Below are positions 7,276 to 16,988 of a stretch of DNA of 64,000 bases, in pieces (the stretch's first letter is position 1; each line of letters opens with the position of its first letter). The position numbers were made by a program, and so were the translations under genes. The notes beneath the pieces were generated by a model that saw nothing but the letters and a program-made list of their open reading frames with translations, made no database searches and was not told the origin of the DNA. Source of the stretch: Saccharospirillum salsuginis (GTDB taxonomy: Bacteria > Pseudomonadota > Gammaproteobacteria > Pseudomonadales > Natronospirillaceae); NCBI RefSeq assembly GCF_014651855.1, contig NZ_BMXR01000010.1, forward strand, positions 124,001 to 188,000, written 5' to 3'.

Positions 7276-8006
7276 AACCGTCCCTCCTGACCGCGACAGG
7301 CTTCGCGATAGGCTGGAAGAATGTCGTTCGGATGGCCATCGCCGCGGAGACGACCGTCTTCCAGCCACAGGATGCGGTCGAAATCCGTCAGGGTGTCCAG
7401 ATCGTGGCTGATCATCAACAACTGCTGGGGCAACGAATGCATCCAGTCCAGCAAGTGCCAGCGGGTCGGCAGGTCCAGAGCGGAAAAGGGTTCGTCCAGA
7501 ACGATCAATTGGGGCTGCATGACCAGGACGGCGAGGATGCACACCAACTGTTTTTGACCTTCGGACAATGAATGCACCGGTCGGTCCGCCCAGTCTTCGC
7601 GTTCGTGTTCGCGCAGGCAGGCCTGAGCCCTGGACTCGGCTTCGGAACGGGAGAGACCGAGGTTTTTCAGACCGAAGGTCAGTTCTTCCTGCACGGTGGG
7701 GAAGATCAACTGGTGGTCCGGGTTTTGGAAGATAAAACCCACCTGGGACGCCATGGACTCCGGCCCGTCGCTCGGGTCCTGGTCCCCCACGCGAACCGAA
7801 CCGGTAGCCGGTTGCAGCAAGCCATTCAATAGCCGGACCAGGGAACTCTTGCCGGACCCGTTGTTGCCGACCAGACCGATGCGGTGCTCGGTCAGACGCA
7901 CGGTGAAGTCGTGCAGGACCGGTTGGTTGTCGCGCAGCAGGCTCACTCGGTCCAATACGACAGTAGGGTCGGCTTGTTGGTGGTTCTGATTTGGTTGTTC
8001 CGACAC
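7272..8006 (-). CDS. bioM: Biotin ECF transporter ATPase BioM
   Basis: 244 residues, an energy-coupling-factor ATPase. Walker A is GNNGSGKS (47-54), the Q-loop region is FQNPDHQLIFPTVQEEL (about 93-109), the signature is LSEGQ (147-151), and Walker B is LIVLDEP (167-173). The H-loop is MISHD. The Q-loop FQNPDHQ with downstream TVQEE is typical of ECF rather than importer ATPases. It is the first gene of bioMN(Y), divergent from the TSUP permease. Confidence 0.93.
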   Translation of the reverse strand: MSEQPNQNHQQADPTVVLDRVSLLRDNQPVLHDFTVRLTEHRIGLVGNNGSGKSSLVRLLNGLLQPATGSVRVGDQDPSDGPESMASQVGFIFQNPDHQLIFPTVQEELTFGLKNLGLSRSEAESRAQACLREHEREDWADRPVHSLSEGQKQLVCILAVLVMQPQLIVLDEPFSALDLPTRWHLLDWMHSLPQQLLMISHDLDTLTDFDRILWLEDGRLRGDGHPNDILPAYREACRGQEGRL

Positions 8007-8192
8007 AGGTATCCGGGGCTTAGGCTAAAAGGAGGTGGGAGTATAACGGCTAACCGGGGTGGCTTGCTTGGCGGGTTTCCCGATGGTTGTTTTTTGGACA
8101 GGCGTATGGGTGCTATTGGGAGGGGATGACGGCTGTAGGGCAGATAACGCTGCCGCTCTTCTGCCCTACTTGTCTGGTGACGGTATGCGAGC

Positions 8193-8294
8193 GGAGGGTG
8201 GCGGGTGGTCTTTTGGCGGACGTCGGCCCGCAGGGACGCGGGCCGCCGAGCTTACAGGGAAGTACTCGCAGCGACCGCCGAAAGGCCACCCTCC
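8193..8294 (+). repeat. Two-stem intergenic repeat, divergent copy 1
   Basis: The outer arms are GGAGGGTGG and CCACCCTCC. The inner hairpin is CCCGCAGGGACGCGGG. The core AGCTTACAGGGAAGTACTC corresponds to the AGCCTACATGGATGTATTC of other copies. It lies in the 386-bp gap between bioM and the TSUP gene. Nothing else was recognised there. Confidence 0.6.
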
Positions 8295-8392
8295 GCGGAC
8301 CACAAGCAAGACCCTCCGTCCAACCAAAGACAGAGTGCCGAAATTGGGTGGAATCCTGTAAGGTAGCGGCCTTCGAACGAAGGAAGGTCACG

Positions 8393-9154
8393 ATGTACGA
8401 ACTAACTCCGCTGTTCATCAGCCTGCTGCTCAGCACCGGCCTGGTCGCCGGCGTTATCAACGTCCTGGCCGGTGGCGGCTCGAACCTGACGCTGCCCGCA
8501 CTGATGGTCATGGGCCTGCCCGCCGACGTCGCCAACGGCACCAACCGCGTCGGCGTCATGCTGCAAACGCTCGTCGGCCTGCGCGGCTTCGACCAGGGCG
8601 GCAAACTCGACCGCTCCGACATGTGGGCCATCCTCGTCCCGACTTTGCTCGGCGGCCTGGTCGGCTCCGTCATCGCCTCCTATCTGCCCACCACCCTGCT
8701 CAAACCCACCCTGTTACTGACCATGATCACCCTCTCCGTGATCATGATCGTCAAACCCGCCATGGTCATCCCCGGCCCGGACGAGACGGCCTACCGCCTC
8801 AAGGACCGTCCCTGGGCCTGGTTCGGCCTCTTCGGTACCGGCATTTACGGCGGCTTCGTCCAGGCCGGCGTCGGTTTTCTGCTTATCGCTTCTCTCGCCG
8901 GTGGTCTACGCTATGATCTGATACGGGCCAATGGCCTCAAACTGCTCTGCACCGCCTTTTTCACCATCGCCGCTCTCGCCGTTTTCATCTGGCGCGGGCA
9001 AGTCGCCTGGGTACCGGGGCTGGTGTTGGGCGTGGGGACTATGATTGGCGCGCGACTGGGTGTAAAACTGGCGTTGAACGTCAGTCAACAAGCCATGAAA
9101 TGGTTCTTGTTACTCATGACACTGGCCGCTAGTGCGGCCGCAATCTGGTTATGA
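8393..9154 (+). CDS. TSUP (TauE/SafE) family anion permease
   Basis: 253 residues, about eight membrane helices. The start at 8393 follows AAGGAAGG; a longer frame upstream only reads through the repeat. The family hallmark near the N-terminus is NVLAGGGSNLTLPAL (about 23-37), with the second half repeat GFVQAGVGFLLIASL. TSUP proteins move sulfite, sulfoacetate or other organosulfur anions, or act as exporters. The substrate cannot be set here, as no sulfur gene is near. Confidence 0.87.
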   Translation: MYELTPLFISLLLSTGLVAGVINVLAGGGSNLTLPALMVMGLPADVANGTNRVGVMLQTLVGLRGFDQGGKLDRSDMWAILVPTLLGGLVGSVIASYLPTTLLKPTLLLTMITLSVIMIVKPAMVIPGPDETAYRLKDRPWAWFGLFGTGIYGGFVQAGVGFLLIASLAGGLRYDLIRANGLKLLCTAFFTIAALAVFIWRGQVAWVPGLVLGVGTMIGARLGVKLALNVSQQAMKWFLLLMTLAASAAAIWL

Positions 9155-9190
9155 GGTTCAAGTTTTAGTGTTCGTTATAGTGCCAAAACC

Positions 9191-9307
9191 CGCGCCGGCT
9201 GCCCGGGGGTCCTACCTGGGGTCGTCGTGAATCCATCCATGGAGACTAGACCGCAGCATCCCTGCTGCGGACTTCCCCAGTTAGGACCCCCGGGCATCCG
9301 GCGCTAG
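9191..9307 (-). repeat. Two-stem intergenic repeat, copy 2
   Basis: Outer arms CCCGGGGGTCCTA/TAGGACCCCCGGG; inner hairpin CCGCAGCA...TGCTGCGG; core in reverse orientation (GTCGTCGTGAATCCATCCATGG). It lies between the TSUP gene and glgP. Confidence 0.8.
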
Positions 9308-9370
9308 CCTAACGAGTACGCTTAAACTTAAGCTGGTAACTATATTGGATTAGCCACAGTCACGAGAGAC

Positions 9371-9485
9371 GGATGGGCGGTGAACTCATCCGGGGATGTG
9401 CGAGGCATGGATGCCGAGGTCAAGCCCCCATGGATGGGTTCATGGCGACCCCGGAGGAGTTTACCGCCCAGCCGTCGCGGGTTCC
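9371..9485 (+). repeat. Two-stem intergenic repeat, copy 3
   Basis: Outer arms GGGCGGTGAACTC/GAGTTTACCGCCC with one wobble pair; inner hairpin GGCATGGATGCC; core CATGGATGGGTTCATGGCGACCCC; the 3' boundary is GCGGGTT. It stands just upstream of glgP and is read as a false extension of that gene in a long open frame. Confidence 0.8.
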
Positions 9486-9528
9486 TGGCACTAAGCAAAA
9501 CCCAGGCACAGAATGGAGAAGGCACAGC

Positions 9529-12033
9529 ATGTCAAAGAAACCGGAAGCGACTAACCGTAAGCCACCGATTACTCGTGAAGGCATGCAGGAGAAAATCCGT
9601 ACCCACCTGCACACGACACTCGGCACCTATCCCGAAAAGGCCAGCCCCTTAGCCTGGTGGCAGGCCACCGCCGCCGCCGTTAACGAATTCGCCTTTTTCG
9701 GCCTGACCGACACCCAGAAAACCCACTCCAAATACGACACCCGGGCGATCAACTACTTCTCACTCGAATTCCTGATGGGTCGGTTGCTGTCCAACAACCT
9801 GCACAATCTCCACTTGTTCGAACTCGCCGATGAAGCGCTCAAGGACATGGGCCAGAACCTCGCCGACCTGCTGGAACAGGAGCAGGATCTGGCGCTCGGG
9901 AATGGGGGTCTGGGTCGGCTCGCCGCCTGCTATCTGGACTCGCTCGCTTCGCTGAACTACCCGGCCATCGGCTACGGCATTCACTATGAACACGGTCTGT
10001 TCGAGCAGCATTTCCGCAACGGCCACCAGATCGAGCGCCCCGACGACTGGCGTGAATACGGTAACCCCTGGGAAATCTGCCGGCCTGAATCCGTGCAGGA
10101 GATCAAGCTCTACGGCTATGTCGAAAGTTGCATCGAAAACGGCGAGACCCGCAAGGTCTGGCACGCGGGGCGCACCGTCAAGGCCGTGCCGTGGGACATT
10201 CCCATTGTCGGTTACAACCACTCGAACGTGAACATTCTGCGTTTGTGGGAAAGCCGCGCGCCGGACTTTTTCGACTGGGACGTGTTCAACGCCGGCGGTT
10301 ATGTCGATGCCCAGGAAGAACAGGCCGAAGCCGAAGCCATCACCAAGGTGCTCTATCCGAATGACGCCACCGAAGCCGGCAAAGCCCTGCGGTTGATTCA
10401 GCAGTATTTCTTCAGCGCCGCGTCACTGGCCGACATTGTCCGCCGCTACCGCCGAGTGCACGGCGACGACTGGTCGCAATTCACCAAGCTGGTCGCCATC
10501 CAGTTGAACGACACCCACCCGGCGGTTGCCATTCCCGAACTGATGCGGCTGCTGGTCGATGAAAAAGGGCTGAATTGGGACGATGCCTGGTCCATGTGCC
10601 AGCAGGTGTTTTCCTACACCAACCACACCTTGTTGCCTGAAGCGCTGGAAACCTGGCCGGTGAAACTGTTCGAGCGGGTGCTGCCGCGCCATCTGGAAAT
10701 CATCTACGAGATCAATCACCAGTTTCTGTACGGAGAAGTCGAAGCGATGTGGCCAGGGGACGACGGCAAGAAAGCGGCGCTGTCGATCATCGGCGAAAAC
10801 CATGGGCGACACATTCGCATGGCGAATCTCTGTGTCATCGGCTCGCATAAGGTCAATGGCGTGGCCGAAGTGCATTCCAGACTGATTCAGACCGACCTGT
10901 TCCCGGACTTTCATCAGCTCTGGCCGGACAAACTGATCAACGTGACCAACGGCATCACCCCCAGACGCTGGCTGAAAGCCTGCAACCCGCGCCTGGCAAA
11001 ATTGATCGACCGGCACATCGAGCCGGACTGGCCGACCGAATTGAGCAAACTGGAAAAACTGAAAGACCTGGCCTACGACGCTGATTTTCAGAACGAATAC
11101 CGTGCCGTTAAACTCGCCAATAAACAGGATCTCGCGGCCGAGATCGAACAGCTGACGGGAGTAACGGTCAACCCGGAAGCCCTGTTCGACGTTCAAATCA
11201 AGCGTCTGCACGAATACAAGCGCCAGCATCTGAACCTGCTGCACATCATGGCCCTGTACAGAAAGCTGCTGCAGAACCCGCAAGCCGATGTGGTACCGCG
11301 CGTGTTCATCTTCGCGGCCAAGGCGGCCCCCGGTTACCAACTGGCGAAAGACATCATCTACGCCATCAACATGGTGGCCGATCGCATCAACAACGACACC
11401 AGCATCGGCGATAAACTGAAAGTCGTCATGTTGCCGAACTACCGCGTCAGCCTGGCGGAAAAAATCATCCCGGCGGCGGATGTCTCCGAGCAGATTTCCA
11501 CCGCCGGCAAGGAAGCTTCCGGCACCGGCAACATGAAACTGGCGCTAAACGGTGCCCTCACCGTCGGCACTCTGGATGGCGCGAACATCGAGATCGTCGA
11601 GGAAGCCGGCGAAGACAACGCCTTTATTTTCGGGCTGACGGTCGATGACGTTAAAGCCCTGCACAATAACGGCTACAACCCCTTCGATGTCTACCTCGAC
11701 GACGGCGAACTGAAAACCCTGGTCGACTGGTTCGATACCGACTTCTTCACCCCCGGCCAGCCCGGCGCCCTGTCCTCGATCAAACACAGCCTGCTCGAAG
11801 GCGGCGACCCGTTTAAAGTACTGGCCGACTTCCGCGCCTACTGCGACGCCCAGAAACTAGTGGACGCCAAATACCGCGACTCCGCCGCCTGGACGCGCAG
11901 CGCCATCATCAACACAGCGACCATGGGGAAATTCAACTCGGACCGGTCGATCGAAGACTACGTCGAACGCGTCTGGCGCTTGAAAAAACACCCGCGCGAC
12001 AACGGCTGGGAGGTGCCGGGCGAAATCGGCTGA
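9529..12033 (+). CDS. glgP: Glycogen/maltodextrin phosphorylase
   Basis: 834 residues, the normal size of the GT35 family. The start at 9529 follows GGAGAAGG; the frame upstream is repeat sequence. The pyridoxal-phosphate site is EASGTGNMKLALNGALTVGTL, with the PLP lysine at residue 670. The N-terminal catalytic block includes ALGNGGLGRLAACYLDSL and YGIHYEHGLFEQ. It releases glucose-1-phosphate from alpha-1,4-glucans with phosphate in the cytoplasm. No other glycogen gene is in the window. It ends flush against the convergent gene on the other strand, with no spacer. Confidence 0.96.
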   Translation: MSKKPEATNRKPPITREGMQEKIRTHLHTTLGTYPEKASPLAWWQATAAAVNEFAFFGLTDTQKTHSKYDTRAINYFSLEFLMGRLLSNNLHNLHLFELADEALKDMGQNLADLLEQEQDLALGNGGLGRLAACYLDSLASLNYPAIGYGIHYEHGLFEQHFRNGHQIERPDDWREYGNPWEICRPESVQEIKLYGYVESCIENGETRKVWHAGRTVKAVPWDIPIVGYNHSNVNILRLWESRAPDFFDWDVFNAGGYVDAQEEQAEAEAITKVLYPNDATEAGKALRLIQQYFFSAASLADIVRRYRRVHGDDWSQFTKLVAIQLNDTHPAVAIPELMRLLVDEKGLNWDDAWSMCQQVFSYTNHTLLPEALETWPVKLFERVLPRHLEIIYEINHQFLYGEVEAMWPGDDGKKAALSIIGENHGRHIRMANLCVIGSHKVNGVAEVHSRLIQTDLFPDFHQLWPDKLINVTNGITPRRWLKACNPRLAKLIDRHIEPDWPTELSKLEKLKDLAYDADFQNEYRAVKLANKQDLAAEIEQLTGVTVNPEALFDVQIKRLHEYKRQHLNLLHIMALYRKLLQNPQADVVPRVFIFAAKAAPGYQLAKDIIYAINMVADRINNDTSIGDKLKVVMLPNYRVSLAEKIIPAADVSEQISTAGKEASGTGNMKLALNGALTVGTLDGANIEIVEEAGEDNAFIFGLTVDDVKALHNNGYNPFDVYLDDGELKTLVDWFDTDFFTPGQPGALSSIKHSLLEGGDPFKVLADFRAYCDAQKLVDAKYRDSAAWTRSAIINTATMGKFNSDRSIEDYVERVWRLKKHPRDNGWEVPGEIG

Positions 12034-12471
12034 TCAACCGATCATCGCCACCCAATCGAAGCGCAGGGACGCGCCGTAAATCAGAGCGATCCACAACGCC
12101 AGCGCAAAGCCGAGCATCGCCGTCGGCGCCGCCTGGCGGATCGCCCCATCCACACCGCGCGCCGCCACATAACTCAACAGAGTCGCCACCAGCGTCACGG
12201 TCACCGTCAGCACCACATCCACCACCGGATTGCGACTGAAACCCGCCGCGAACCCCAAGGCGCCACCGACCAGGCAAAACACCAACGCCACCGACGCTTC
12301 CGCCGAAAATCGCCCCTGTCGAGACCGAATCAACGCCACCGCCAACACGCACAACGTGGGCACCAGCACAATAGGCAGTATCACCTTCACAACAATGGCC
12401 AGCACCAACCCCAATGCCTCGCCCAACGACACCGACGCCAACAAAGAACCGAACGACATCTCTCCGCCCAT
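12034..12471 (-). CDS. Small integral membrane protein, unknown
   Basis: 145 residues with four hydrophobic segments (about 15-45, 60-80, 85-105, 115-140) and a short charged loop (RSRQGRFSAEAS). Its ATG overlaps the stop of the upstream coiled-coil gene (TGATG), so the two are coupled. I recognise no family. The pair may form an envelope complex with the coiled-coil protein exposed to the periplasm, which is inference from gene order only. Confidence 0.65.
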   Translation of the reverse strand: MGGEMSFGSLLASVSLGEALGLVLAIVVKVILPIVLVPTLCVLAVALIRSRQGRFSAEASVALVFCLVGGALGFAAGFSRNPVVDVVLTVTVTLVATLLSYVAARGVDGAIRQAAPTAMLGFALALWIALIYGASLRFDWVAMIG

Positions 12472-13262
12472 CAGGCACCCGCCTCCGCTTTCAATTTCTC
12501 CAACAACGCCCGACGCTCATCGGCCTGCTCAACCGCCTGTAATGCCTGAATCACAGACCGGCACCACGCCTTGCGCTCCTCGAACCGGGCCAACAACAGT
12601 CGCCGCCGTTCCTGCTGCGGCTCCAACGACGTCCGCACCACCGACCGATACGCCGCAATCGCCGGCCGGTACGCCTCCTCCAGATACCGCTGAAACGCCT
12701 CATGTTCCCGGTCGAACGCACGCCGTGCCGACGCATACCGATCGTGAAACGCCTTATACTCCGCGATCCCCTTTCGATACGCCTCGAACCGGGCCTCATA
12801 CTCATCCCGCCCGATCGAGCCCGCTTCGAACGCCGCCTCCATCGCATCGCGCTCCTTCTCCAGATCCTGACGTTTCAACTCCCAATCGACCGACGACAGA
12901 CGCAACGCCTCCTTACGCTCCCAGGCTTCAATGCTCGGTTGCTCCCGTTCCTCCCGCTCACGCTCCAACGCCTGCCGGGCCTCTTCCAACGACAGCCGGT
13001 AGTCCTCCAACCGCCGCGAAAACATCCGCAACTCATGCTGATAAAACTGATCCACCGCCAACTGATGTAACCGAATCGCCTGCAACGTCTCGGCATAGAC
13101 AGGAATCGGCGGAAACTCTGTCTGCGCGACCGGCACAAACGGATCGAAACTCGCCTCATCCGCCAACACCCCTTGAGCACAACACAGGCCCAACAAAAAC
13201 AGGTGTAAAAAGTGACGTTTGAGTGTTCCCTGACGGCGACGGAGCGGATTATTGTTATTCAT
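12471..13262 (-). CDS. Exported coiled-coil protein, unknown
   Basis: 263 residues from ATG 13262. A basic N-region (RRRQGTLKRHF) and hydrophobic segment HLFLLGLCCAQGVLA form a signal peptide. The mature part is almost wholly charged helix rich in E, R, A and Q, with long heptad-like runs (for example EEARQALEREREEREQ), so an extended coiled coil is likely. It has one late cysteine (KAWCRSV). Upstream frames that lengthen it run into repeat DNA. It is translationally coupled to the membrane protein that follows. No function is recognised. Confidence 0.65.
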   Translation of the reverse strand: MNNNNPLRRRQGTLKRHFLHLFLLGLCCAQGVLADEASFDPFVPVAQTEFPPIPVYAETLQAIRLHQLAVDQFYQHELRMFSRRLEDYRLSLEEARQALEREREEREQPSIEAWERKEALRLSSVDWELKRQDLEKERDAMEAAFEAGSIGRDEYEARFEAYRKGIAEYKAFHDRYASARRAFDREHEAFQRYLEEAYRPAIAAYRSVVRTSLEPQQERRRLLLARFEERKAWCRSVIQALQAVEQADERRALLEKLKAEAGA

Positions 13263-13313
13263 GGCCTGTTTGCTTCTTATCCACGTAGAATGAACGTGAT
13301 TTAATTTTTTAAT

Positions 13314-13536
13314 GTAGGGTGGGCACCGCCCACCAAAGATATGACGGCCCACGCAGGCAACCACCACCATTGAATCGTTGCCTGTAGGTTGGACCGGCCG
13401 GTGCTCCGGAAGCGAAGCGTAATCCAACACGACCAGGCCGAGTAGTATTGGTTGCCATGCTGGATGTTGGATTACGCCTTCGGCTAATCCAACCTACTGG
13501 TTCGGTTAGCATTCCGGTGGGCAGTGCCCACCCTAC
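13314..13536. repeat. GTAGGGTGGGC inverted repeat (family 2) with nested repeat
   Basis: Outer ends GTAGGGTGGGC and GCCCACCCTAC. Nested inside is a second inverted pair, GTAGGTTGGA.../TCCAACCTAC, with GTAATCCAACA matched by TGTTGGATTAC. It fills the gap before the next repeat. Confidence 0.75.
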
Positions 13537-13584
13537 GAAATTCGCAACCTATACACGTGCCCGGATGTTGCGATGAACCAAGTG

Positions 13585-13741
13585 CCCGGGTGCGGGTATG
13601 GCTCTGCAGGGTAGTGGGCGGCATGGCCGTTTTTTGCTCCTGCAAAAACGGCACTTCCGCCATCCATAGCGGTCGGAGCCCGCCGTCTAGCCTACATGGA
13701 TGTATTCACGGCGGCCCGGCAGAGGCTTACCCGCACCCGGG
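13585..13741 (+). repeat. Two-stem intergenic repeat with inserted stem, copy 4
   Basis: Outer arms CCCGGGTGCGGGTA/TACCCGCACCCGGG. The inner part is longer than normal because of an added segment (CGTTTTTTGCTCCTGCAAAAACG and a GCCATCCATAGCGGT block). Core CATGGATGTATTCACGGCG; 3' boundary CACGGACCACTGGCA. The same kind of insert is in the copy at 30597-30767. It lies just upstream of the att-like operon. Confidence 0.8.
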
Positions 13742-13821
13742 CACGGACCACTGGCACAAATAGCCACTGGCACAAAATCGGACCCATCAACCACCTTAGA
13801 CCATGGTCAAACACCTCCTCC

Positions 13822-14493
13822 ATGTTGCAACTGATCGATTTACATAAAACATTCGACCAACCGACGGGACGAATCACCGTCCTGGGCGGCATCGACTTTC
13901 ATCTCGAAGCCGGCCAGTCCGCCGCTCTGCTCGGCGAAAGCGGCAGTGGCAAAAGCACCCTGTTGCACCTCGCCGCCGGCCTCGACCACCCCGACCACGG
14001 CGACATAAAGATCAACGGCCAAAGCACCCGACACCACACCGAAGCCGACTGGGCCGAGCAAAGGCGCAACCACATCAGTCTTGTCTTTCAGCAGTTTCAC
14101 CTGATTCCGACACTCACTGTCCTCGACAACGTCCGGCTACAGGCTCGCCTGTGTGGCCGAATGGATCCGGACTATGAGCACCAACTGTTGAACCGGCTCG
14201 GCCTCGCCACCCTGACGCACCGCCTGCCGCATCAGTTGTCCGGCGGTCAACAGCAACGCGTCGCCATCGCCCGCGCCCTGTTGCACCGGCCGCCCCTGGT
14301 GCTCGCCGACGAACCGACCGGCAACCTCGACGAGCACAGCAGTGAATCAGTCATGGCGCTGTTCGTCGATCTGGTGCGTGAAGCCGGCTGCACCCTGCTG
14401 ATGGTTACGCACAGTGCCGCCATGGCCGCCTACCTCGACCAACGCTGGCGGTTGCACGACGGCACCCTGAGCCGTGAGGGCGAGGTGGCATGA
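13822..14493 (+). CDS. ABC transporter ATPase, AttE-like (LolD/MacB type)
   Basis: 223 residues. Walker A GESGSGKST (38-46), Q-loop FQQFHLIPTLTV, signature LSGGQ (139-143), Walker B LVLADEP (159-165), then TGNLD, which is typical of the LolD/FtsE/MacB branch that powers mechanotransmission rather than import. Its stop overlaps the permease start (ATGA). The ribosome site before ATG 13822 is weak, and upstream in-frame starts lie in repeat DNA. With the next two genes it matches the attEFGH layout known from Vibrio and Agrobacterium. Confidence 0.88.
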   Translation: MLQLIDLHKTFDQPTGRITVLGGIDFHLEAGQSAALLGESGSGKSTLLHLAAGLDHPDHGDIKINGQSTRHHTEADWAEQRRNHISLVFQQFHLIPTLTVLDNVRLQARLCGRMDPDYEHQLLNRLGLATLTHRLPHQLSGGQQQRVAIARALLHRPPLVLADEPTGNLDEHSSESVMALFVDLVREAGCTLLMVTHSAAMAAYLDQRWRLHDGTLSREGEVA

Positions 14494-16988
14494 GTGGACT
14501 GGCCAGCCTGCGCCGGCTGATGTGGGTCGGGCTGACATTGCTCAGCCACTATCGTCGCCACCCGGCCCAGACCGCCTTTCTGATCATCGGCCTGGTGACC
14601 GGGGTCGGAATCTGGTCCGCCGTGCAGATCATCAACAGCCACGCCCGCGCCAGCTACGCCGAGGCCGATCAGGTGCTCGGGGCCCAGGCCAGTCACTGGG
14701 TCCGGGCATCCGACGGCGGGGGTGTCGATCCGGATGCCTACATTCAGTTGCGCCGGGCGGGCTTTACCCAGCTGTATCCAGTCATCGAGACGCGGGTCGC
14801 GACTGATGCGGGCGAACCGCTCTGGCTGATCGCCACCGATCTACTGGCCCTGCCGCGCAGCGAGGGTTCGATCGACGCCTCCGGTGCGGGCTGGCTGGCG
14901 ATGATCCAGCCGCCCTACCAGACCTGGTACCCGCCGGAACTGGCCGAGTCCCTGGGTGTGGCGCCGGGCGATACCTTGACCTTGTCGGACGGGCGCACTC
15001 TGCCGCCAGCCGTTCCCCAGTCCCAACAGCAACAAGGCCGACGTCTGTTCATGGACATCGGTGCGGCGCTGGATGTGCTCGACCGGGATCGGTTCAGTTA
15101 TCTGGCCGCGGCTGGTCTGGATGCGGACACCGCGCGAGAACTGGAGGCGGCACTGCCATCAGGGTTGCGGCTGGAACCCAACCGTCAGCGGCTGGACCTG
15201 AACCAGTTGACCGAAAGCCTGCACACCAACCTGACGGCGATGAGCCTGCTGTCCTTCGCCGTCGGCCTGTTTATCGTGTTCAACGCCGTACGCTATGCCC
15301 TGCTCAGCCGGTCGCCCACCTTCCATACCTTGCGTGAGCTCGGTGCCAGCGGCCGCCAGCTGAGCTTCGCCATCCTGCTCGAAACCGGGGTTTGGAGCCT
15401 GATCGGAACCGGGCTCGGTCTGGCGGTCGGGTTCGGTCTCAGCCAGGTATTGTTGCCGCCTTTGGCCGCCACTCTGCAAAGCCTGTACGGCGCAGTCGTC
15501 GGGGCCGACATCCTGCTGCGACCAAGCACCTGGCTGTTGGCCTGGGGCATCACGCTGGCCGGGCTGGTGTTCGCGCTGGCCATGCCGTTGTGGCAGGAAA
15601 GCCGGCAATCGGTCCGGGCGGCGCGCGATCTGAGTGACCGCTGGGTTCGCGATCGCACCGCCCGCCGCCGGCTGGCCTGGGTCGGGTTGATCCTGGCTTT
15701 AGCGGCCGGGGCGGTGTACAGCCAGATGACCACGGTGCTTGTCGGATTCGTCGTGCTCGGTCTGGCGCTGTTCGCCGCCGCTTTCTGCCTGCCGGTAGTC
15801 CTGGGCGCCGTTCTCGGCTGGACTCTGCGTGCGTTACCCGAAAAAGCCTGGCAACTGCGCTGGGCGTTCAGCGATGGCGGCGCGCAACTGCCAACCCTGC
15901 GCATCGCCATGATGGCCCTGCTGCTCGCGTTGACCGCCAATCTGGGCGTGGAAACCCTGGTCGGTTCCTTCCGCACGGCCCTGACCGACTGGCTGGACCA
16001 ACGCCTGGCGGCGGATCTGTACCTGCAGCGCGACAGCCTGACCCGTGAAGAATTGAATTTGCCCGCCGATGCCGACTGGCTGGCGGCCAGTCATCAGCGC
16101 GTCGGTCTCGACATCCGCTGGCGGGGACGCCCCACCGAGGTACGCGGCCTGGAACCGGAGGCGCCGGACAGTCGGGCGTTGCCACTAGCCGACTCGAGCA
16201 ATGAACTGTCGCTCTGGTATGTATGGGACACGGATAATCCGGTCATTCTAGCCAACGAACAGGTGCGGCATCTGGCCGGCGTCGAGTCCGGCCAGACGAT
16301 CACGCTGTCAACCGGACTGGGTGACCGGTCGTTCGAGATCGTCGGTTTCGTGCACGACTACGGCAACCCCTATTACCAGTTCTACCTGCCGCGCGGCGAG
16401 GTCGAACGGCTCTGGCCCGGCCGCGCCGAACCCCAGGGCCTGGCCCTGTGGCTCAGCGACCGGCCCGATGCCGAAGCCAGCGCCGAAGCGGCGTTGCTCG
16501 CCGCCGGCGCCCAGGCCGGCGACTGGATCCGTCAGGCTCAAATCAAGACGGTCTCACTGCGCATTTTCGACCGAACCTTTGCCATCACCGCCGCCATGAA
16601 CGGGCTGACGCTGGGCGTGGCCGGTCTCGCGCTGCTGACCGCCCTGCTGGCCATACACCAGCAGCGACTGCCGGACTACGCGCACTGGCGGTCGCTCGGC
16701 GTGCGTTACCGGGAAATGGGCCGGGTTCTCACCCTGCCCCTGGCGGTGATCGTTCTGTTGACCTGGCTGGCGTCGATGCCGTTGGGGGCGCTGCTGTCCT
16801 GGCTGTTGATCCACGACCTGAACGTCCTGGCCTTCGGCTGGACCATGGCGCTGGACTGGGACTGGGCACCGGCCATCCGGCTGGGTCTGTTGACCGCGGG
16901 CGTTGTCGCGGCCGCACTGGCGGTGAGCCTGTGGCGCCTGCATCGCCAATTGCCGGAGGCGTTGCGCCGACTGGGAGGACAATCATGA
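14490..16988 (+). CDS. FtsX-type ABC permease, AttF-AttG-like fused form
   Basis: 832 residues with about ten membrane helices: one near residues 28-48, a cluster at about 250-490 and a C-terminal set at about 695-820. Large periplasmic domains lie after the first helix and between about 490 and 690. This two-half FtsX layout is that of YbbP and of AttF/AttG components joined in one chain. It is coupled by ATGA overlaps to both neighbours. The transporter probably moves or extracts a lipophilic substance at the outer face of the inner membrane; the substrate is unknown. Confidence 0.85.
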   Translation: MSGLASLRRLMWVGLTLLSHYRRHPAQTAFLIIGLVTGVGIWSAVQIINSHARASYAEADQVLGAQASHWVRASDGGGVDPDAYIQLRRAGFTQLYPVIETRVATDAGEPLWLIATDLLALPRSEGSIDASGAGWLAMIQPPYQTWYPPELAESLGVAPGDTLTLSDGRTLPPAVPQSQQQQGRRLFMDIGAALDVLDRDRFSYLAAAGLDADTARELEAALPSGLRLEPNRQRLDLNQLTESLHTNLTAMSLLSFAVGLFIVFNAVRYALLSRSPTFHTLRELGASGRQLSFAILLETGVWSLIGTGLGLAVGFGLSQVLLPPLAATLQSLYGAVVGADILLRPSTWLLAWGITLAGLVFALAMPLWQESRQSVRAARDLSDRWVRDRTARRRLAWVGLILALAAGAVYSQMTTVLVGFVVLGLALFAAAFCLPVVLGAVLGWTLRALPEKAWQLRWAFSDGGAQLPTLRIAMMALLLALTANLGVETLVGSFRTALTDWLDQRLAADLYLQRDSLTREELNLPADADWLAASHQRVGLDIRWRGRPTEVRGLEPEAPDSRALPLADSSNELSLWYVWDTDNPVILANEQVRHLAGVESGQTITLSTGLGDRSFEIVGFVHDYGNPYYQFYLPRGEVERLWPGRAEPQGLALWLSDRPDAEASAEAALLAAGAQAGDWIRQAQIKTVSLRIFDRTFAITAAMNGLTLGVAGLALLTALLAIHQQRLPDYAHWRSLGVRYREMGRVLTLPLAVIVLLTWLASMPLGALLSWLLIHDLNVLAFGWTMALDWDWAPAIRLGLLTAGVVAAALAVSLWRLHRQLPEALRRLGGQS

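Noticed and set aside
9373..9528. N-terminal extension of glycogen phosphorylase by 52 residues
   Set aside because: The extension is the translation of a two-stem repeat; a good ribosome site and normal family start lie at 9529. The same applies to extended starts before prpD (21611-21730), prpC (23060-23257), the AttE-like ATPase (13696-13821) and the TSUP permease (8087-8392).
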